NCBI RefSeq assembly: GCF_023806625.1
Contig: NZ_JAMTDX010000114.1
Location: 1 to 54,007, forward strand
DNA from: Accumulibacter sp.
GTDB lineage: Bacteria; Pseudomonadota; Gammaproteobacteria; Burkholderiales; Rhodocyclaceae
Direction of reading: 5' to 3'
Length of the DNA stretch: 54,007 nucleotides
Each line of letters starts with the position of its first letter. Positions within the stretch are counted from its first letter, which is position 1. The position numbers were made by a program, and so were the translations under genes. Shown here one piece after another: positions 34,190-44,285 of this stretch. The notes beneath the pieces are model-generated. The model ran no database searches and was not told the DNA's origin. It saw nothing but the letters and a program-made list of their open reading frames with translations.

Positions 34190-37099
34190 ATGCACGCCCA
34201 GACGCACGATCCCGACCCTCCCCCGCCGTGTCTCGCCGCCCTCGAACTGCGCGACGAGTTCGTCAACCGACACATCGGACCCGATGCCGAAGAGACGACC
34301 GCGATGCTCGCGGCGATCGGCGCCGGCAGCCTCGAACAGCTGATCGCCGAGACGATACCTGCGGCGATCCGGCTCGCCGGTTCGCTGATCCTCCCCGAAC
34401 CGCGCGGCGAGGCCGAAGCGCTCGCCGCGCTGAGGAAGATCGCCGGACGCAACCGCGTCCACCACTCGCTGATCGGCATGGGCTACGCGGACACGCTGAC
34501 CCCCGCGGTGATCCTGCGCAACGTGCTCGAGAATCCCGGCTGGTACACCGCCTACACGCCATACCAGGCAGAAATCGCCCAGGGACGACTCGAGGCGCTG
34601 CTCAACTACCAGCAGATGGTCATGGACCTCGCCGGCCTCGATCTGGCCAACGCGTCGCTGCTCGACGAGGCGACGGCAGCCGCAGAAGCGATGACCATGG
34701 CCCGCCGGCTGAGCAAGGTTCGGGCGAACCGCTTCTTCGTCGATCGCGACTGCTTCCCGCAAACCATCGACGTGTTGCGCACGCGCGCCGCCTTCTTCGG
34801 CTTCGAGCTGGTTTTCGGCGAGCCCGCCGAGGCTGCGCAGCACGAGGTCTTCGGTGCCCTGTTCCAGTATCCCGATGACCGCGGCGAAGTGAGCGATCTC
34901 AGCGGGCCGATCGCGGCAGTCCGCGCGCGTGGAGCGATCACCGTCGTCGCCGCCGACCTGATGGCTCTGGTCGTGCTGCGCTCGCCCGGAGAACTCGGTG
35001 CCGACATCGCCGTGGGGTCGGCTCAACGCTTCGGTGTCCCGCTCGGCTTCGGCGGACCACACGCGGCGTTCTTCGCGACTCGCGACGCCTACCGGCGTTC
35101 GGTGCCTGGACGGATCATCGGCGTCTCAGTCGACGCACGCGGCCACAAGGCGTTGCGCATGGCCCTGCAGACGCGCGAGCAGCACATCCGTCGCGAGAAG
35201 GCCAACTCGAACATCTGCACTTCGCAAGTCCTGCTGGCCAACATCGCCGGGATGTACGCCGTTTACCACGGTCCGCACGGGTTGCGCGGGATCGCCGGGC
35301 GGATCCACCGCCTGGCGGCGATCCTCGCCGAGGGCCTGCGAGCCGGCGGGCTCTGCGTCGAGACGCGACATTTCTTCGACACCTTCCGCGTCACCCTCGG
35401 CAATCGCGCTGCGCAGGCGTGGCAGGCGGCGCGAGAAGCGGGTTACAACCTGCGGCTGGTCTCGCCCGACGTCCTGGGAATCTCGATCAACGAGAGAACG
35501 ACGCGGGCCGACGTCGCGCGCCTGATCGAGCTGATCTCTGGAGCGACAATGGTCGACATCGACGCGCTCGACGAGCGCGTCCGCGACCGCGACGCCAGCC
35601 TGCCGGCAGAATTTCTGCGCGGCGACGCGATCCTCGCTCAGCCGGTGTTCAACACGCACCACACCGAGCACGCGCTGCTGCGCTATCTCAGAAAGCTGCA
35701 GAATCGCGACCTGGCGCTCGATCATTCGATGATCTCGCTCGGATCGTGCACCATGAAGCTCAATGCGACCAGCGAGATGATCCCCGTCACCTGGCCGGAG
35801 TTTGCCGACCTTCACCCCTTCGTCCCGATCGACCAGGCGCAGGGCTACCTGCAGATGATCACCGAACTCGAGACCTGGCTCAAGGTGATCACCGGTTTCG
35901 ACGCCATCTGCATGCAGCCGAACTCCGGCGCGCAGGGCGAGTACGCGGGGCTGGTGGCCATCTCGCGCTATCACGCGAGCCGCGGCGAAGCGCATCGCCG
36001 CGTCTGCTTGATCCCCCGTTCGGCGCACGGCACGAATCCGGCGAGCGCGCAGATGTGCGGTCTGCAGGTCGTCGTCGTCGATTGCGACGAATCGGGCAAC
36101 GTCGATCTCGCCGACCTCGCCGCGAAGGCCGACGAGCACGCGACGAACCTCGCCTGCCTGATGGTCACCTACCCTTCGACACACGGCGTCTTCGAGGAAT
36201 CGATCCGCGAAGCCTGCGAACTCGTCCATCGTCACGGCGCGCAGGTCTATCTGGACGGGGCGAACCTCAACGCGCAGGTCGGGCTGACCTCACCGGCGCT
36301 GATCGGCGCCGACGTCAGCCACCTCAATCTGCACAAGACCTTCTGCATCCCCCACGGCGGCGGTGGCCCCGGAATGGGGCCGATCGGTCTCAAGGCGCAT
36401 CTCGCGCCGTTCATGCCCAACCACTGCGTGCAGCCGGTGAGCGGCCCGCATGCAGGACAGGGAGCGGTCGCCGCGGCACCCTGGGGCTCGGCGTCGATCC
36501 TGCCGATCTCGTGGATGTACATCGCGATGATGGGCGGCAAGGGCCTGACCCGGTCCACCGAAGTCGCGATCCTCAACGCCAACTATATCGCCAGCCGCCT
36601 CGACGCCGATTACCCCGTTCTCTACCGGGGCAGGAACGGCCGCGTGGCCCACGAATGCATTCTCGACATCCGACCGATCAAGGCACAGACCGGCGTCTCG
36701 GAGATCGACATCGCCAAGCGCCTGATGGACTACGGCTTCCATGCACCGACAGTCAGCTTCCCGGTGCCGGGAACGATGATGGTCGAACCGACCGAGTCCG
36801 AGTCGAAGGCCGAACTCGACCGTTTCGTCGCCGCGATGATCGGCATTCGCGACGAGATCCGGCGGATCGAATCAGGCGAGTGGCCGGCAGACGACAACCC
36901 GCTGAAGCATTCGCCCCACACCCAGGCCGATCTCGCGGCAAGCGACTGGAACCGGCCGTACAGCCGCAAGGAAGCGGCATTCCCCCTGCCCTGGGTTGCC
37001 GCGAACAAGTTCTGGCCGAGTGTCAATCGCATCGACGACGTCTATGGGGATCGCCACCTGTTCTGCGCCTGCGTGCCGCTCGATGAACTGGACGAGTGA
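34190..37099 (+). CDS. gcvP: Glycine dehydrogenase (decarboxylating), P protein
   Basis: GcvP decarboxylates glycine with PLP and loads aminomethyl onto GcvH lipoate. The 969-residue protein is the long single-chain form. The N-terminal half has [37 protein letters not shown] and [12 protein letters not shown]; the C-terminal half has [18 protein letters not shown] and the PLP lysine in [18 protein letters not shown] at about residue 716. It is last of the riboswitch-controlled operon. Confidence 0.97.
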   Translation: MHAQTHDPDPPPPCLAALELRDEFVNRHIGPDAEETTAMLAAIGAGSLEQLIAETIPAAIRLAGSLILPEPRGEAEALAALRKIAGRNRVHHSLIGMGYADTLTPAVILRNVLENPGWYTAYTPYQAEIAQGRLEALLNYQQMVMDLAGLDLANASLLDEATAAAEAMTMARRLSKVRANRFFVDRDCFPQTIDVLRTRAAFFGFELVFGEPAEAAQHEVFGALFQYPDDRGEVSDLSGPIAAVRARGAITVVAADLMALVVLRSPGELGADIAVGSAQRFGVPLGFGGPHAAFFATRDAYRRSVPGRIIGVSVDARGHKALRMALQTREQHIRREKANSNICTSQVLLANIAGMYAVYHGPHGLRGIAGRIHRLAAILAEGLRAGGLCVETRHFFDTFRVTLGNRAAQAWQAAREAGYNLRLVSPDVLGISINERTTRADVARLIELISGATMVDIDALDERVRDRDASLPAEFLRGDAILAQPVFNTHHTEHALLRYLRKLQNRDLALDHSMISLGSCTMKLNATSEMIPVTWPEFADLHPFVPIDQAQGYLQMITELETWLKVITGFDAICMQPNSGAQGEYAGLVAISRYHASRGEAHRRVCLIPRSAHGTNPASAQMCGLQVVVVDCDESGNVDLADLAAKADEHATNLACLMVTYPSTHGVFEESIREACELVHRHGAQVYLDGANLNAQVGLTSPALIGADVSHLNLHKTFCIPHGGGGPGMGPIGLKAHLAPFMPNHCVQPVSGPHAGQGAVAAAPWGSASILPISWMYIAMMGGKGLTRSTEVAILNANYIASRLDADYPVLYRGRNGRVAHECILDIRPIKAQTGVSEIDIAKRLMDYGFHAPTVSFPVPGTMMVEPTESESKAELDRFVAAMIGIRDEIRRIESGEWPADDNPLKHSPHTQADLAASDWNRPYSRKEAAFPLPWVAANKFWPSVNRIDDVYGDRHLFCACVPLDELDE

Positions 37100-37170
37100 T
37101 TCCCGGTGCTGGCGCGCGCTCGCGCGTCGCTCGCCGACCGACTGTGCGCCGCGTGGAGACCACTTTGAAA

Positions 37171-37656
37171 ATGAGCGAAGCAAGCATCCATCAATTCACC
37201 GCCGAGCGCCTCGCAGGGGGCAGCCAGTCCCTTGGCGAGTACGCCGGCAAGGTCCTGCTGATCGTCAATACCGCCAGCCACTGCGGCTTCACGCCACAGT
37301 ATGAAGGCCTCGAGGCGCTCTACCGGCGCTACGCCGAACGCGGATTCGTCGTGCTCGGCTTTCCGTGCAATCAGTTCGGCGGACAGGAACCGGGCGGCTC
37401 CGAAGAAATCGCCAGCTTCTGCCGCAAGAACTACGGGGTCAGTTTCCCGATGTTCGCCAAGGTCGACGTCAACGGTGACGATGCCCATCCGCTGTACCGT
37501 CACCTGAAGAAGGCAGCACCCGGACTGCTCGGCAGCGAGGCGATCAAGTGGAACTTCACCAAGTTCCTGATCGACCGCCAGGGACAGGTCGTCCGGCGTT
37601 ACGCCCCGGCGGTCACGCCCGGGGTGATCGGCGGCGACGTCGAGGAACTGCTCTGA
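37171..37656 (+). CDS. Glutathione peroxidase (cysteine type)
   Basis: The enzyme reduces hydroperoxides with thioredoxin or glutathione. The 161-residue form has the peroxidatic Cys38 in VNTASHCGFTPQYEGL, FPCNQFGGQEPG with the Gln, and IKWNFTKFLID with the Trp/Asn of the catalytic tetrad. A TTG at 37165 has better GGAG spacing (6 nt) than the ATG at 37171, so the protein may begin two residues earlier. It follows gcvP by 71 bp. Confidence 0.9.
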   Translation: MSEASIHQFTAERLAGGSQSLGEYAGKVLLIVNTASHCGFTPQYEGLEALYRRYAERGFVVLGFPCNQFGGQEPGGSEEIASFCRKNYGVSFPMFAKVDVNGDDAHPLYRHLKKAAPGLLGSEAIKWNFTKFLIDRQGQVVRRYAPAVTPGVIGGDVEELL

Positions 37657-37682
37657 ACGATGACGGTCGATCGGGGCAGTCG

Positions 37683-38291
37683 GTGAACCCGCTGCACCGC
37701 GGCGACAGCCCGCCAGAGCATGCTGGAGCGGGGCGGCGCTGGCCGGCCGTGCCGGCGTGCTACGGCTGGCTCTCCCTCGATCGCCGAGGCCGTTGGCGAC
37801 TGCGCAGCGAGCCGGTCAGCCACGCCGGCCTGATCGACTTCCTGAACCGCCGATACACACACGACGAGTCTGGGAATTACTTCGTCGAGAACGGTCCCCA
37901 GAGAGTCTTCGTCGACCTCGAGTACACGCCATGGGTTGTCCACCTCGCCTCGGAGACCTGTCTCGAGACGCACGTCGGAACGGTGGTCAGCGAGATTCGT
38001 GGCGCGGCGCTCGACGACGAGGGCAGCCTGCTGCTCGAAATCCCGCAGGGCATCGGGCTGGTCTGTGACCGTGATCTGCCGTCGATCGTCCGCCTGATCC
38101 GCTCGGCGGACGGCGAGAGCGCCGACGAGGCGAGTCTGCTCGGCTTCATCGAGCGACCGCCCGCCGCGAAGAGCCAGCCCCTTCATCTCTGCTGGCAGGG
38201 CCACTGCCTGCCGCTGATCCGGCTGCGCCGCGTTGACGTGGCCACGCTTTACGGCTTCGTCGCCGCTCCGTGCGCGGAAACGGCCGGATGA
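37683..38291 (+). CDS. Conserved protein of unknown function, about 202 aa
   Basis: A GTG at 37683 gives VNPLHRGDSPPEHAGAG and then a globular protein; the frame is open further 5' inside the gpx gene, where it is a shadow. The body has ACYGWLSLDRRGRWRLRSEP, LIDFLNRRYTHDESGNYFVE and RVFVDLEYTPWVVHL, which I recall as a conserved betaproteobacterial family but cannot name with certainty. No signal peptide is present. The stop overlaps the start of the DUF455 gene by 4 nt (ATGA), so the two are coupled. Confidence 0.7.
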   Translation: MNPLHRGDSPPEHAGAGRRWPAVPACYGWLSLDRRGRWRLRSEPVSHAGLIDFLNRRYTHDESGNYFVENGPQRVFVDLEYTPWVVHLASETCLETHVGTVVSEIRGAALDDEGSLLLEIPQGIGLVCDRDLPSIVRLIRSADGESADEASLLGFIERPPAAKSQPLHLCWQGHCLPLIRLRRVDVATLYGFVAAPCAETAG

Positions 38292-39079
38292 ACCTCCGCC
38301 AGCTCGCCCTCGACGGGCTCCGTGAAGCCGATCCGTGGGTCAAGTGCGCGTCCGTCGAGGCGATCGATCTCGACGCCCCGGACGCCCGATTCGCCAGTCC
38401 CGAGGCCACCGGCCTGACTCCCGGAGAAATCCCCGGACGGTGCGCACGGCCACGCCTCGTGCCGCCGGCGCTGGTCCCGCAGCGTTCGGTGCACACGACC
38501 GCGGGGCGCGGCGCACTGATCCATTCGCTGGCCCACATCGAGCTGAACGCGGTCAACCTCGCTCTCGACATCACCTGGCGCTTCGACGGTCTGCCCGAGG
38601 ACTTCTACCGCGACTGGCTGGGTGTCGCCCGGGACGAAGCCGCGCACTTCGGGCTGCTGGGCCGCCACCTGCAGACGCTGGGTTTTGCCTATGGCGACTT
38701 CGCCGCCCACGACGGTCTTTGGGAAATGGCCCGCAAGACCAGCGGCGACCTGCTCGCCCGACTGGCTCTGGTGCCAAGGACACTCGAGGCACGCGGCCTC
38801 GACGCGGCCCCGCTGATTCGCGACAAGCTGCGAAGCGCCGGCGACGAAGCAGGTGCGGCGATTCTCGAAGTCATCCTCGACGATGAAATCGGTCATGTGG
38901 CGATCGGCAACCGCTGGTTCGGGTGGCTTTGCCGGGCGCGCGGTCTCGACCCGATCGGCTGCTACGCCGACCTCGCCGAGCGTTTCCAGGCGCCGAGGCC
39001 GCGCGGGCCGTTCAACCTCGCTGCGCGCCGGGCTGCCGGCTTCAGCGATGAGGAACTCGCCGCCCTGCAGGCGGGGTGA
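38288..39079 (+). CDS. DUF455 ferritin-like domain protein
   Basis: The 263-residue protein starts at the ATG 38288 that overlaps the preceding stop. Conserved acidic and His residues of a diiron ferritin-like bundle are visible in order: LIHSLAHIELNAVNLALD, GVARDEAAHFGLLGRHL and VILDDEIGHVAIGNRWF. This is DUF455, related to the diiron tRNA-modifying MiaE proteins, but its substrate is unknown. A cytosolic oxygenase or oxidase role is inferred from the ligands. Confidence 0.82.
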   Translation: MNLRQLALDGLREADPWVKCASVEAIDLDAPDARFASPEATGLTPGEIPGRCARPRLVPPALVPQRSVHTTAGRGALIHSLAHIELNAVNLALDITWRFDGLPEDFYRDWLGVARDEAAHFGLLGRHLQTLGFAYGDFAAHDGLWEMARKTSGDLLARLALVPRTLEARGLDAAPLIRDKLRSAGDEAGAAILEVILDDEIGHVAIGNRWFGWLCRARGLDPIGCYADLAERFQAPRPRGPFNLAARRAAGFSDEELAALQAG

Positions 39080-39283
39080 ACCCGCCACGCCGGCGTCGAG
39101 CGATCTCGCGGGGTCCCGGCACGCGTGGCGGCGGCTGGCGAGCGAGCGGATCGAAGCGGTGACCGGGCACCACCGGGAAGCCCGCGCCGTCGCCCTGTGC
39201 CGGGGTGATTCGGCGATAATGGCAGGCTGATCGCCGGCGAGAAGGAAAGCCCGGCGAAGCGACTCTTTTGTGGCGAGGTGTCT

Positions 39284-39556
39284 ATGCGCTATCAGGTGTT
39301 CGTGGAAGAGGAGGAAGGCGGCGACGGAGCCGGCGATCTCGGCAATTTCGACACTCTGGACGAGGTCTGGGAGTTCATCCGCAGCCGGCTGCCGACCGGA
39401 GTGTTCAGCGATCGCCGGCTGGTCTGGGTCAAGGACCGCGAGGCCGAGGGCGACGTCGCTTTCTCGATCACCGCCGAATTGTGGGCTCAGCACTGCGAGA
39501 CACCGCTCGCCTTCGCCCGCTGCTTCAAGATGTTTTTCGACTTCAAGAACCGCTAG
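39284..39556 (+). CDS. Hypothetical acidic protein, 90 aa
   Basis: I take the ATG at 39284 because GAGG sits 5 nt upstream; a GTG two codons earlier is an alternative. The protein is acidic with an EEEEGGDGAGDLG stretch, then FDTLDEVWEFIRSRLPTGVF and a C-terminal helix LAFARCFKMFFDFKNR. I do not recognise a family. A possible -10 (GATAAT, about 39215-39220) precedes it. The 200-bp spacer after DUF455 has no other gene. Confidence 0.65.
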   Translation: MRYQVFVEEEEGGDGAGDLGNFDTLDEVWEFIRSRLPTGVFSDRRLVWVKDREAEGDVAFSITAELWAQHCETPLAFARCFKMFFDFKNR

Positions 39557-39652
39557 CCACCCTGCCGGGCGAGGACGCCGCGAGGAGCTGATCTTCCGGG
39601 CCGATCACCCGCGGTCCCGCGCTGACCGGCGACTGCGTGCAGTGTGCGCCGG

Positions 39653-40846
39653 ATGAACCGCCCCTGCCCCTCGATTGCGCTCGCGGCACTGCTGACCACG
39701 CTGGTCGCGCTGGGTCCGCTGTCGACCGATCTGTATCTGCCGGCATTGCCGACACTGGCCCGCGCGTTCGCCAGCGGAGCGGCCGAGGTGCAACTGACGC
39801 TCTCGGTCTTTCTCGCCGGATTCGCCTGCGGGCAGATCATCTACGGACCGCTCTCCGATCGCTTCGGACGGCGGCCGGTGCTGCTCGCCGGACTGGTTCT
39901 CTACTGTCTCGGCTCGCTCGGCTGCGTGCTGTCGACGAGTATCGAAAGGCTCGTCTTCGCCCGTTTCGTCCAGGCGCTCGGCGCGTGTGCCGGCCCGGTG
40001 ATCGGCCGCGCGGTCGTCCGCGACGTCTGGGGAGCCAGCGAGTCGGCGCGAATCATCGCCTACATCGGCGCAGCGATGGCCCTCGCGCCGCTTTTCGGCC
40101 CGACGATCGGCGGTCTATTGACCGTCTGGCTGGGATGGCAGTCGAACTTCGTCGTGCTGCTGCTGATCGGATTGGTCCAACTCGTTGCCGTCGGCCGAAT
40201 GCTCGCCGAGAGCAACGTCCATCGCGATCCCGAAGCCACCCGACCAGACCGGATGATCGCCGGCTTCGCCCGCCTGCTCGGTGATCGCGGGTATCTCGCC
40301 TGCCTGCTCTGCCTCGCCTTCTCGTACAGCGCACTGTTCGCCTTCATCTCCGGCTCGTCCTTCGTTCTCGCCGACCGCCACGGCCTGAGCCCGCAGGCTT
40401 TCGGCGCGTGTTTCGGACTCGTCGTCGCGGGCTACCTTCTCGGCTCGGTGACCTCGGGCCGACTCGTCCGGCGAGTCGGCAGCACCTGCCTGCTGAGATA
40501 CGGCGCCTGGCTCGGTGCGCTCGCCGGAGCCGGCATGGCCGGCCTCGAATTCGCGGGAGTTCGCCAAATCTGGGCGCTGCTCGCGCCAATGTTCCTGTGC
40601 ACGGCGGCCACCGGTCTGGTCATGCCGAACGCGATCTCCCGGGCGCTGGCGCCGTATCCGGCGATGGCCGGATCGGCCTCGGCGCTGATGGGCGTCGTGC
40701 AGATGGGTGTGGCCGCGCTCGTCGGCGTCGCCGTCGGCCAGGGGCTCTCGGCCGACGGCAGCGCACTCGCCGCCGCCGTGGCCGCGTGCACGCTGCTCGC
40801 CGCTTTGTCCTACGAAATTCTCGGCGGCCGTCCGGCGGCGAGATGA
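39653..40846 (+). CDS. Bcr/CflA family multidrug efflux MFS transporter
   Basis: The protein of about 397 residues has 12 predicted hydrophobic helices. The DHA1/Bcr signatures are STDLYLPALPTLARAF near the N-terminus, IIYGPLSDRFGRRPVLLAGL (motif A) and RFVQALGACAGPVIGRAVVRD (motif B-like). It is an inner-membrane proton antiporter, probably for drugs or sulfonamide-like compounds; the substrate cannot be set. The ATG at 39653 is chosen over GTG codons at 39642 and 39644. Confidence 0.88.
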   Translation: MNRPCPSIALAALLTTLVALGPLSTDLYLPALPTLARAFASGAAEVQLTLSVFLAGFACGQIIYGPLSDRFGRRPVLLAGLVLYCLGSLGCVLSTSIERLVFARFVQALGACAGPVIGRAVVRDVWGASESARIIAYIGAAMALAPLFGPTIGGLLTVWLGWQSNFVVLLLIGLVQLVAVGRMLAESNVHRDPEATRPDRMIAGFARLLGDRGYLACLLCLAFSYSALFAFISGSSFVLADRHGLSPQAFGACFGLVVAGYLLGSVTSGRLVRRVGSTCLLRYGAWLGALAGAGMAGLEFAGVRQIWALLAPMFLCTAATGLVMPNAISRALAPYPAMAGSASALMGVVQMGVAALVGVAVGQGLSADGSALAAAVAACTLLAALSYEILGGRPAAR

Positions 40847-40942
40847 CGGCACGAACGAGCCGCTTTTCGGAATAAGATAGCGCTTGCTCGTCGCCGGTGA
40901 GTCATTGCCCGCCGGACCCCTCCCCGCTTACGGAAGCCGGCC

Positions 40943-41950
40943 TTGCTCAGCAGAGAGACCACGCCCAGCGCGATCGTCAAATTTCTCGACCAGTACGTCA
41001 TCGGCCAGGACGAGGCGAAGAAGATCCTCGCCGTCGCCGTCTACTCGCACTACCGCAAGATCGCCACCTTCCACGGTGACCCCGGCACCTTCGCGAAGAG
41101 CAACGTCCTGCTCGTCGGCCCTTCGGGAACCGGCAAGACGCTGCTCTGCGACACGCTCTCGCGAATGCTCGGTGTTCCCTTCGTGACCGCCAATGCCACC
41201 TCTCTGGCGCAGACGAAGTACGTCAACGAAGAGATCGAGGCCGCCCTGCAGCGGCTGGTCGACAAGGCCGGTGGCAACGTCACCAGAGCCCAGCACGGGA
41301 TCGTCTTCATCGACGAAATCGACAAGCTCAAGGCGACCCCCGCCCAGCTGACCGCGACCTCGGGCGAGAGCGTCCAGCACGCACTGCTCAAGATCATGGA
41401 AGGATCGCCGGTCAAGCTCGGCGACAGCCAGTACATCGACACGAGCAACATCCTGTTCATCTGCGGGGGTGCGTTCGTCGGCATCGAGAACATCATGGCG
41501 CGAACGCACAGTTTCGGCTTCATCGCCACGAGCGCCGACGACAACCGGAACATCCTCGACCGGCTGAACCGGCGGATCAAGCCGACCGATCTCTTCGAAT
41601 ATGGTCTGATTCCCGAGTTCACCGGTCGCCTGCCGGTGATCGCCAGCCTGCACCCGCTGAGCAGGGAGATGTTGGTCAGCATCATCAGCGTGCCGCGCAA
41701 CTCGATCTACCGCCAGTACCTCGAGATCTTTCGCGGCGAAGGCGTCGAACTGAGCATCCAGCCGCGGGTCTTCGAGCAGATCGCCGAAATTGCCGTCGAA
41801 TACAAGACCGGAGCGCGCAGCCTGCGCGGCATTTTCGAGGAACTGATCACCCCGATCCTCTACGTCATCCCCGACAGGCCGGAGATCGGCCGCGTGGAGG
41901 TCCCCTCACTCTTCGAGGAGCCCCGCTACTTCAGGAAGCACACGGCATGA
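40943..41950 (+). CDS. ClpX-like AAA+ ATPase lacking the zinc-binding domain
   Basis: The gene starts with TTG at 40943 after GGAAG. An in-frame TGA at 40898-40900 excludes an N-terminal zinc domain, so the product is 335 residues instead of about 420. The AAA+ core is intact: Walker A GPSGTGKT (59-66), Walker B IVFIDEID (120-127), YGLIPEFTGRLPVIASL and the sensor-2 GARSLRGIFEE. The pore-1 loop is KYVN (92-95) where ClpX has GYVG. The pore-2 RKH segment is shortened to VKLGDSQYIDT, and the ClpP-contact IGF region reads SFGF. It is probably a ClpX paralogue with altered substrate handling rather than the housekeeping ClpX. No clpP or tig is adjacent. Confidence 0.82.
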   Translation: MLSRETTPSAIVKFLDQYVIGQDEAKKILAVAVYSHYRKIATFHGDPGTFAKSNVLLVGPSGTGKTLLCDTLSRMLGVPFVTANATSLAQTKYVNEEIEAALQRLVDKAGGNVTRAQHGIVFIDEIDKLKATPAQLTATSGESVQHALLKIMEGSPVKLGDSQYIDTSNILFICGGAFVGIENIMARTHSFGFIATSADDNRNILDRLNRRIKPTDLFEYGLIPEFTGRLPVIASLHPLSREMLVSIISVPRNSIYRQYLEIFRGEGVELSIQPRVFEQIAEIAVEYKTGARSLRGIFEELITPILYVIPDRPEIGRVEVPSLFEEPRYFRKHTA

Positions 41951-42017
41951 CCCGGCGCATCTGCGGCGATCCGCTTTGCCCCGAAGGACGCCGTGATCCG
42001 CCTGGCCAGCGGCGACG

Positions 42018-42821
42018 ATGACCGCCATGCTCTCGCGGATCGCCATCAGTATGCTCGCGGCGTGTCTTCTCGCCTTCGCCGGACTGACCATGTTCCAGAA
42101 CCACCTGCTCTACTTCCCCGATCGGGCGCCGGTCGCCGAAATGACCGGCGGCGGCCTGACGCCCTGGCCGAGTGCCGGCGACTTCCGCGGCCTGCTCGCC
42201 GAACCGGCGGGTCCGGCGCGGGCGACGGTGATCGTCTTCCACGGCAACGCCGGACATGCCGCCCATCGCCAGTACTACTCGGACGTGCTCAATGGCCTCG
42301 CGCTGCGTGTGATCCTCGCCGAATACCCCGGTTACGGACCGCGGGGAGGAGAACTCGGCGAAAGCAGCCTGGTTGCCGACGCCGAACGGACGATCGCCGA
42401 CGCACGTCGCGCCTTCTCCGGACCGCTGCTGATCATCGGTGAATCGCTCGGCGCGGGCGTCGCCGCTGCGGCGAGCGCCAGGCAGGCGGCGGCGGTTTCC
42501 GGAATGCTGCTGTTCACGCCGTGGGACCGTCTGGAGAACGTCGCGCGCCACCACTACCCGCTCCTGCCGGTGAAATGGCTCCTCCGCGACCAGTACGACA
42601 GCACCGCGCATCTCGCCGGATTCGGTCGCCCGATCCTCGTCGCCGTCGCCGAAGACGACGCCATCGTTCCCGCCCGCTTCGGCCAGGCCCTGTTCGCCGC
42701 GCTCAGCGAACCCAGGCGCCTGGTGGTCATCCGCGGCGCCGGGCACAACGACTGGTTCGACCGCCTCGACCAGCGATGGTGGTCCGAAGCCATCGAGTTC
42801 CTGCTCTCGGCAGGCCTCTGA
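42018..42821 (+). CDS. Alpha/beta hydrolase, membrane-anchored
   Basis: The 267-residue protein has an N-terminal hydrophobic anchor or signal (AISMLAACLLAFAGLTMF) and a hydrolase core. The oxyanion region is VIVFHGNAGHAA, the nucleophile Ser is in IIGESLGAGVAAA, the acid in AVAEDDAIVPARF and the catalytic His in RGAGHNDWFDRL. It resembles the YqkD/BEM46-like family of serine hydrolases. The substrate is unknown. An ATG three codons downstream (42027) is an alternative start. It is convergent with the lut operon. Confidence 0.8.
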   Translation: MTAMLSRIAISMLAACLLAFAGLTMFQNHLLYFPDRAPVAEMTGGGLTPWPSAGDFRGLLAEPAGPARATVIVFHGNAGHAAHRQYYSDVLNGLALRVILAEYPGYGPRGGELGESSLVADAERTIADARRAFSGPLLIIGESLGAGVAAAASARQAAAVSGMLLFTPWDRLENVARHHYPLLPVKWLLRDQYDSTAHLAGFGRPILVAVAEDDAIVPARFGQALFAALSEPRRLVVIRGAGHNDWFDRLDQRWWSEAIEFLLSAGL

Positions 42822-42848
42822 TCGACTGTTTCCCGCCCGGCGAGGGGG

Positions 42849-44285
42849 CTACCGGCGGCGACTGGTCATATGCTCGTGCAGCGTGCGCGCGGCCGGCTTC
42901 AACGGCGTCCGGCTGGCCGTCCATCCCGACTGGCGCGGCGGGGTCAGCCAGCGAAGACGCGTCGCCAGCCAGAGAAACGCGCGATGGAGCTGCGGATGCG
43001 TGTACAGCACCGCCCAGGCGGTCCACACGAGGTCGAGCAGAGGGTTGCGCGCGGCGCCCTGGCCAAGCAGCGGCTGATGGCCGTGCAGTGCATCGTGCTG
43101 GGCTTCGCCGCGCAGTCTGATCAGCAGGTCCGGAATCGGGATGCGCACCGGGCAGACCTCGCTGCACGCACCGCAGAGGCTCGACGCCGTCGGCATGAAG
43201 TGCGTCGCGGCGAGGCCGAGCAGATGCGGCGAGACGATCCCGCCGATCGGGCCGGGATAGGTCGTCCCGTAGGCGTGGCCGCCGATCCGCGTATACACCG
43301 GGCAGTGGTTCATGCATGCGCCACAGCGGATGCACTGCAGCGTCGCGCGCAACTGGGCGTCGGCGTACGCCTGCGTGCGACCGTTGTCGACGAGCACGAG
43401 GTGCACCTCGCGCGGCCCGTCGAGTTCGCCGGCCCGCCGCGGCCCGCTGATCATGTTGAAGTAGGTGGTGATCGCCTGGCCGGTCGCCGAGCGGGTCAGC
43501 AATCCGAAGAGCGGCGGAACGTGCTCCAGCTTCTCGACGACTTTCTCGATGCCGGTGATCGCGATATGTACGTCGGGCACGGTGGTGCACATCCGGCCGT
43601 TGCCCTCGTTCTCGACGAGGCACAGGGTGCCGGTCTCGGCAACCGCGAAATTCACTCCCGAAAGGCCGATCCGGGCGCTTATGAACTTCTCGCGCAGGAC
43701 GGCCCGGCCGATGCCGATCAGCTCGTCGACCGACTCCGTGTACGCAGCGCCGGGAACCTTGTCGGCGAACAAGCGGGCGATTTCCTCGCGGGTCTTGTGG
43801 ATCGCCGGCATGATGATGTGCGAAGGCTTCTCGCCGTCGAGCTGGACGATGTACTCGCCCATGTCGCTTTCCAGCGCGTCGATGCCGACTGCGGCCAGCG
43901 CATGGTTGAGCTCGACTTCCTCGCTGACCATCGACTTGCCCTTGACGATCAGCTTCGCCGAGTGGCGGCGAGCGATGTCGATGATCACCGTGCAGGCTTC
44001 CTCGGCGGTCTCGGCCCAATGGACCTGGATGCCGTTGTCGACCAGCCTGCGCTCGAGTTGCTCGAGCAGGTCGGGCAGCCGTGCCAGAGTGTACTGGCGA
44101 ATCTGCTCGGCGAGCCGACGCTGCCGGTCGAGCACCTCCGCGTCCGGGAACTGGGCCGCGCGGCGCTCGATCAGGAAGTCCATCGCCCGGCGGAAGCTCT
44201 GGCGCAGCTGCGGATCGGCGACGGCCGCCGCGGCGCGGGCCCTGAACTCGCTCGCCGGCACGAATTTCAGCGGTCGTGCACTCAT
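42849..44285 (-). CDS. lutB: LutB/LldF-type L-lactate utilisation iron-sulfur protein
   Basis: The 478-residue protein fuses a LUD domain (FRRAMDFLIERRAAQFPDAE, VHWAETAEEACTVIIDIARR) to a ferredoxin-like pair of 4Fe-4S motifs, CIRCGACMNHCPVY and CGACSEVCPVRIP, near residues 323-385. With LutA and LutC it oxidises L-lactate to pyruvate, passing electrons to the quinone pool at the membrane. It is the third gene of lutA-lutC-lutB with 4-nt overlap to lutC. Confidence 0.92.
   Translation of the reverse strand: MSARPLKFVPASEFRARAAAAVADPQLRQSFRRAMDFLIERRAAQFPDAEVLDRQRRLAEQIRQYTLARLPDLLEQLERRLVDNGIQVHWAETAEEACTVIIDIARRHSAKLIVKGKSMVSEEVELNHALAAVGIDALESDMGEYIVQLDGEKPSHIIMPAIHKTREEIARLFADKVPGAAYTESVDELIGIGRAVLREKFISARIGLSGVNFAVAETGTLCLVENEGNGRMCTTVPDVHIAITGIEKVVEKLEHVPPLFGLLTRSATGQAITTYFNMISGPRRAGELDGPREVHLVLVDNGRTQAYADAQLRATLQCIRCGACMNHCPVYTRIGGHAYGTTYPGPIGGIVSPHLLGLAATHFMPTASSLCGACSEVCPVRIPIPDLLIRLRGEAQHDALHGHQPLLGQGAARNPLLDLVWTAWAVLYTHPQLHRAFLWLATRLRWLTPPRQSGWTASRTPLKPAARTLHEHMTSRRR

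Noticed and set aside
40884-40942. Missing zinc-binding N-terminus of ClpX upstream of the TTG start
   Set aside because: An in-frame TGA at 40898-40900 leaves room for only about 14 extra codons, and none of the zinc-ligand Cys pairs are present.
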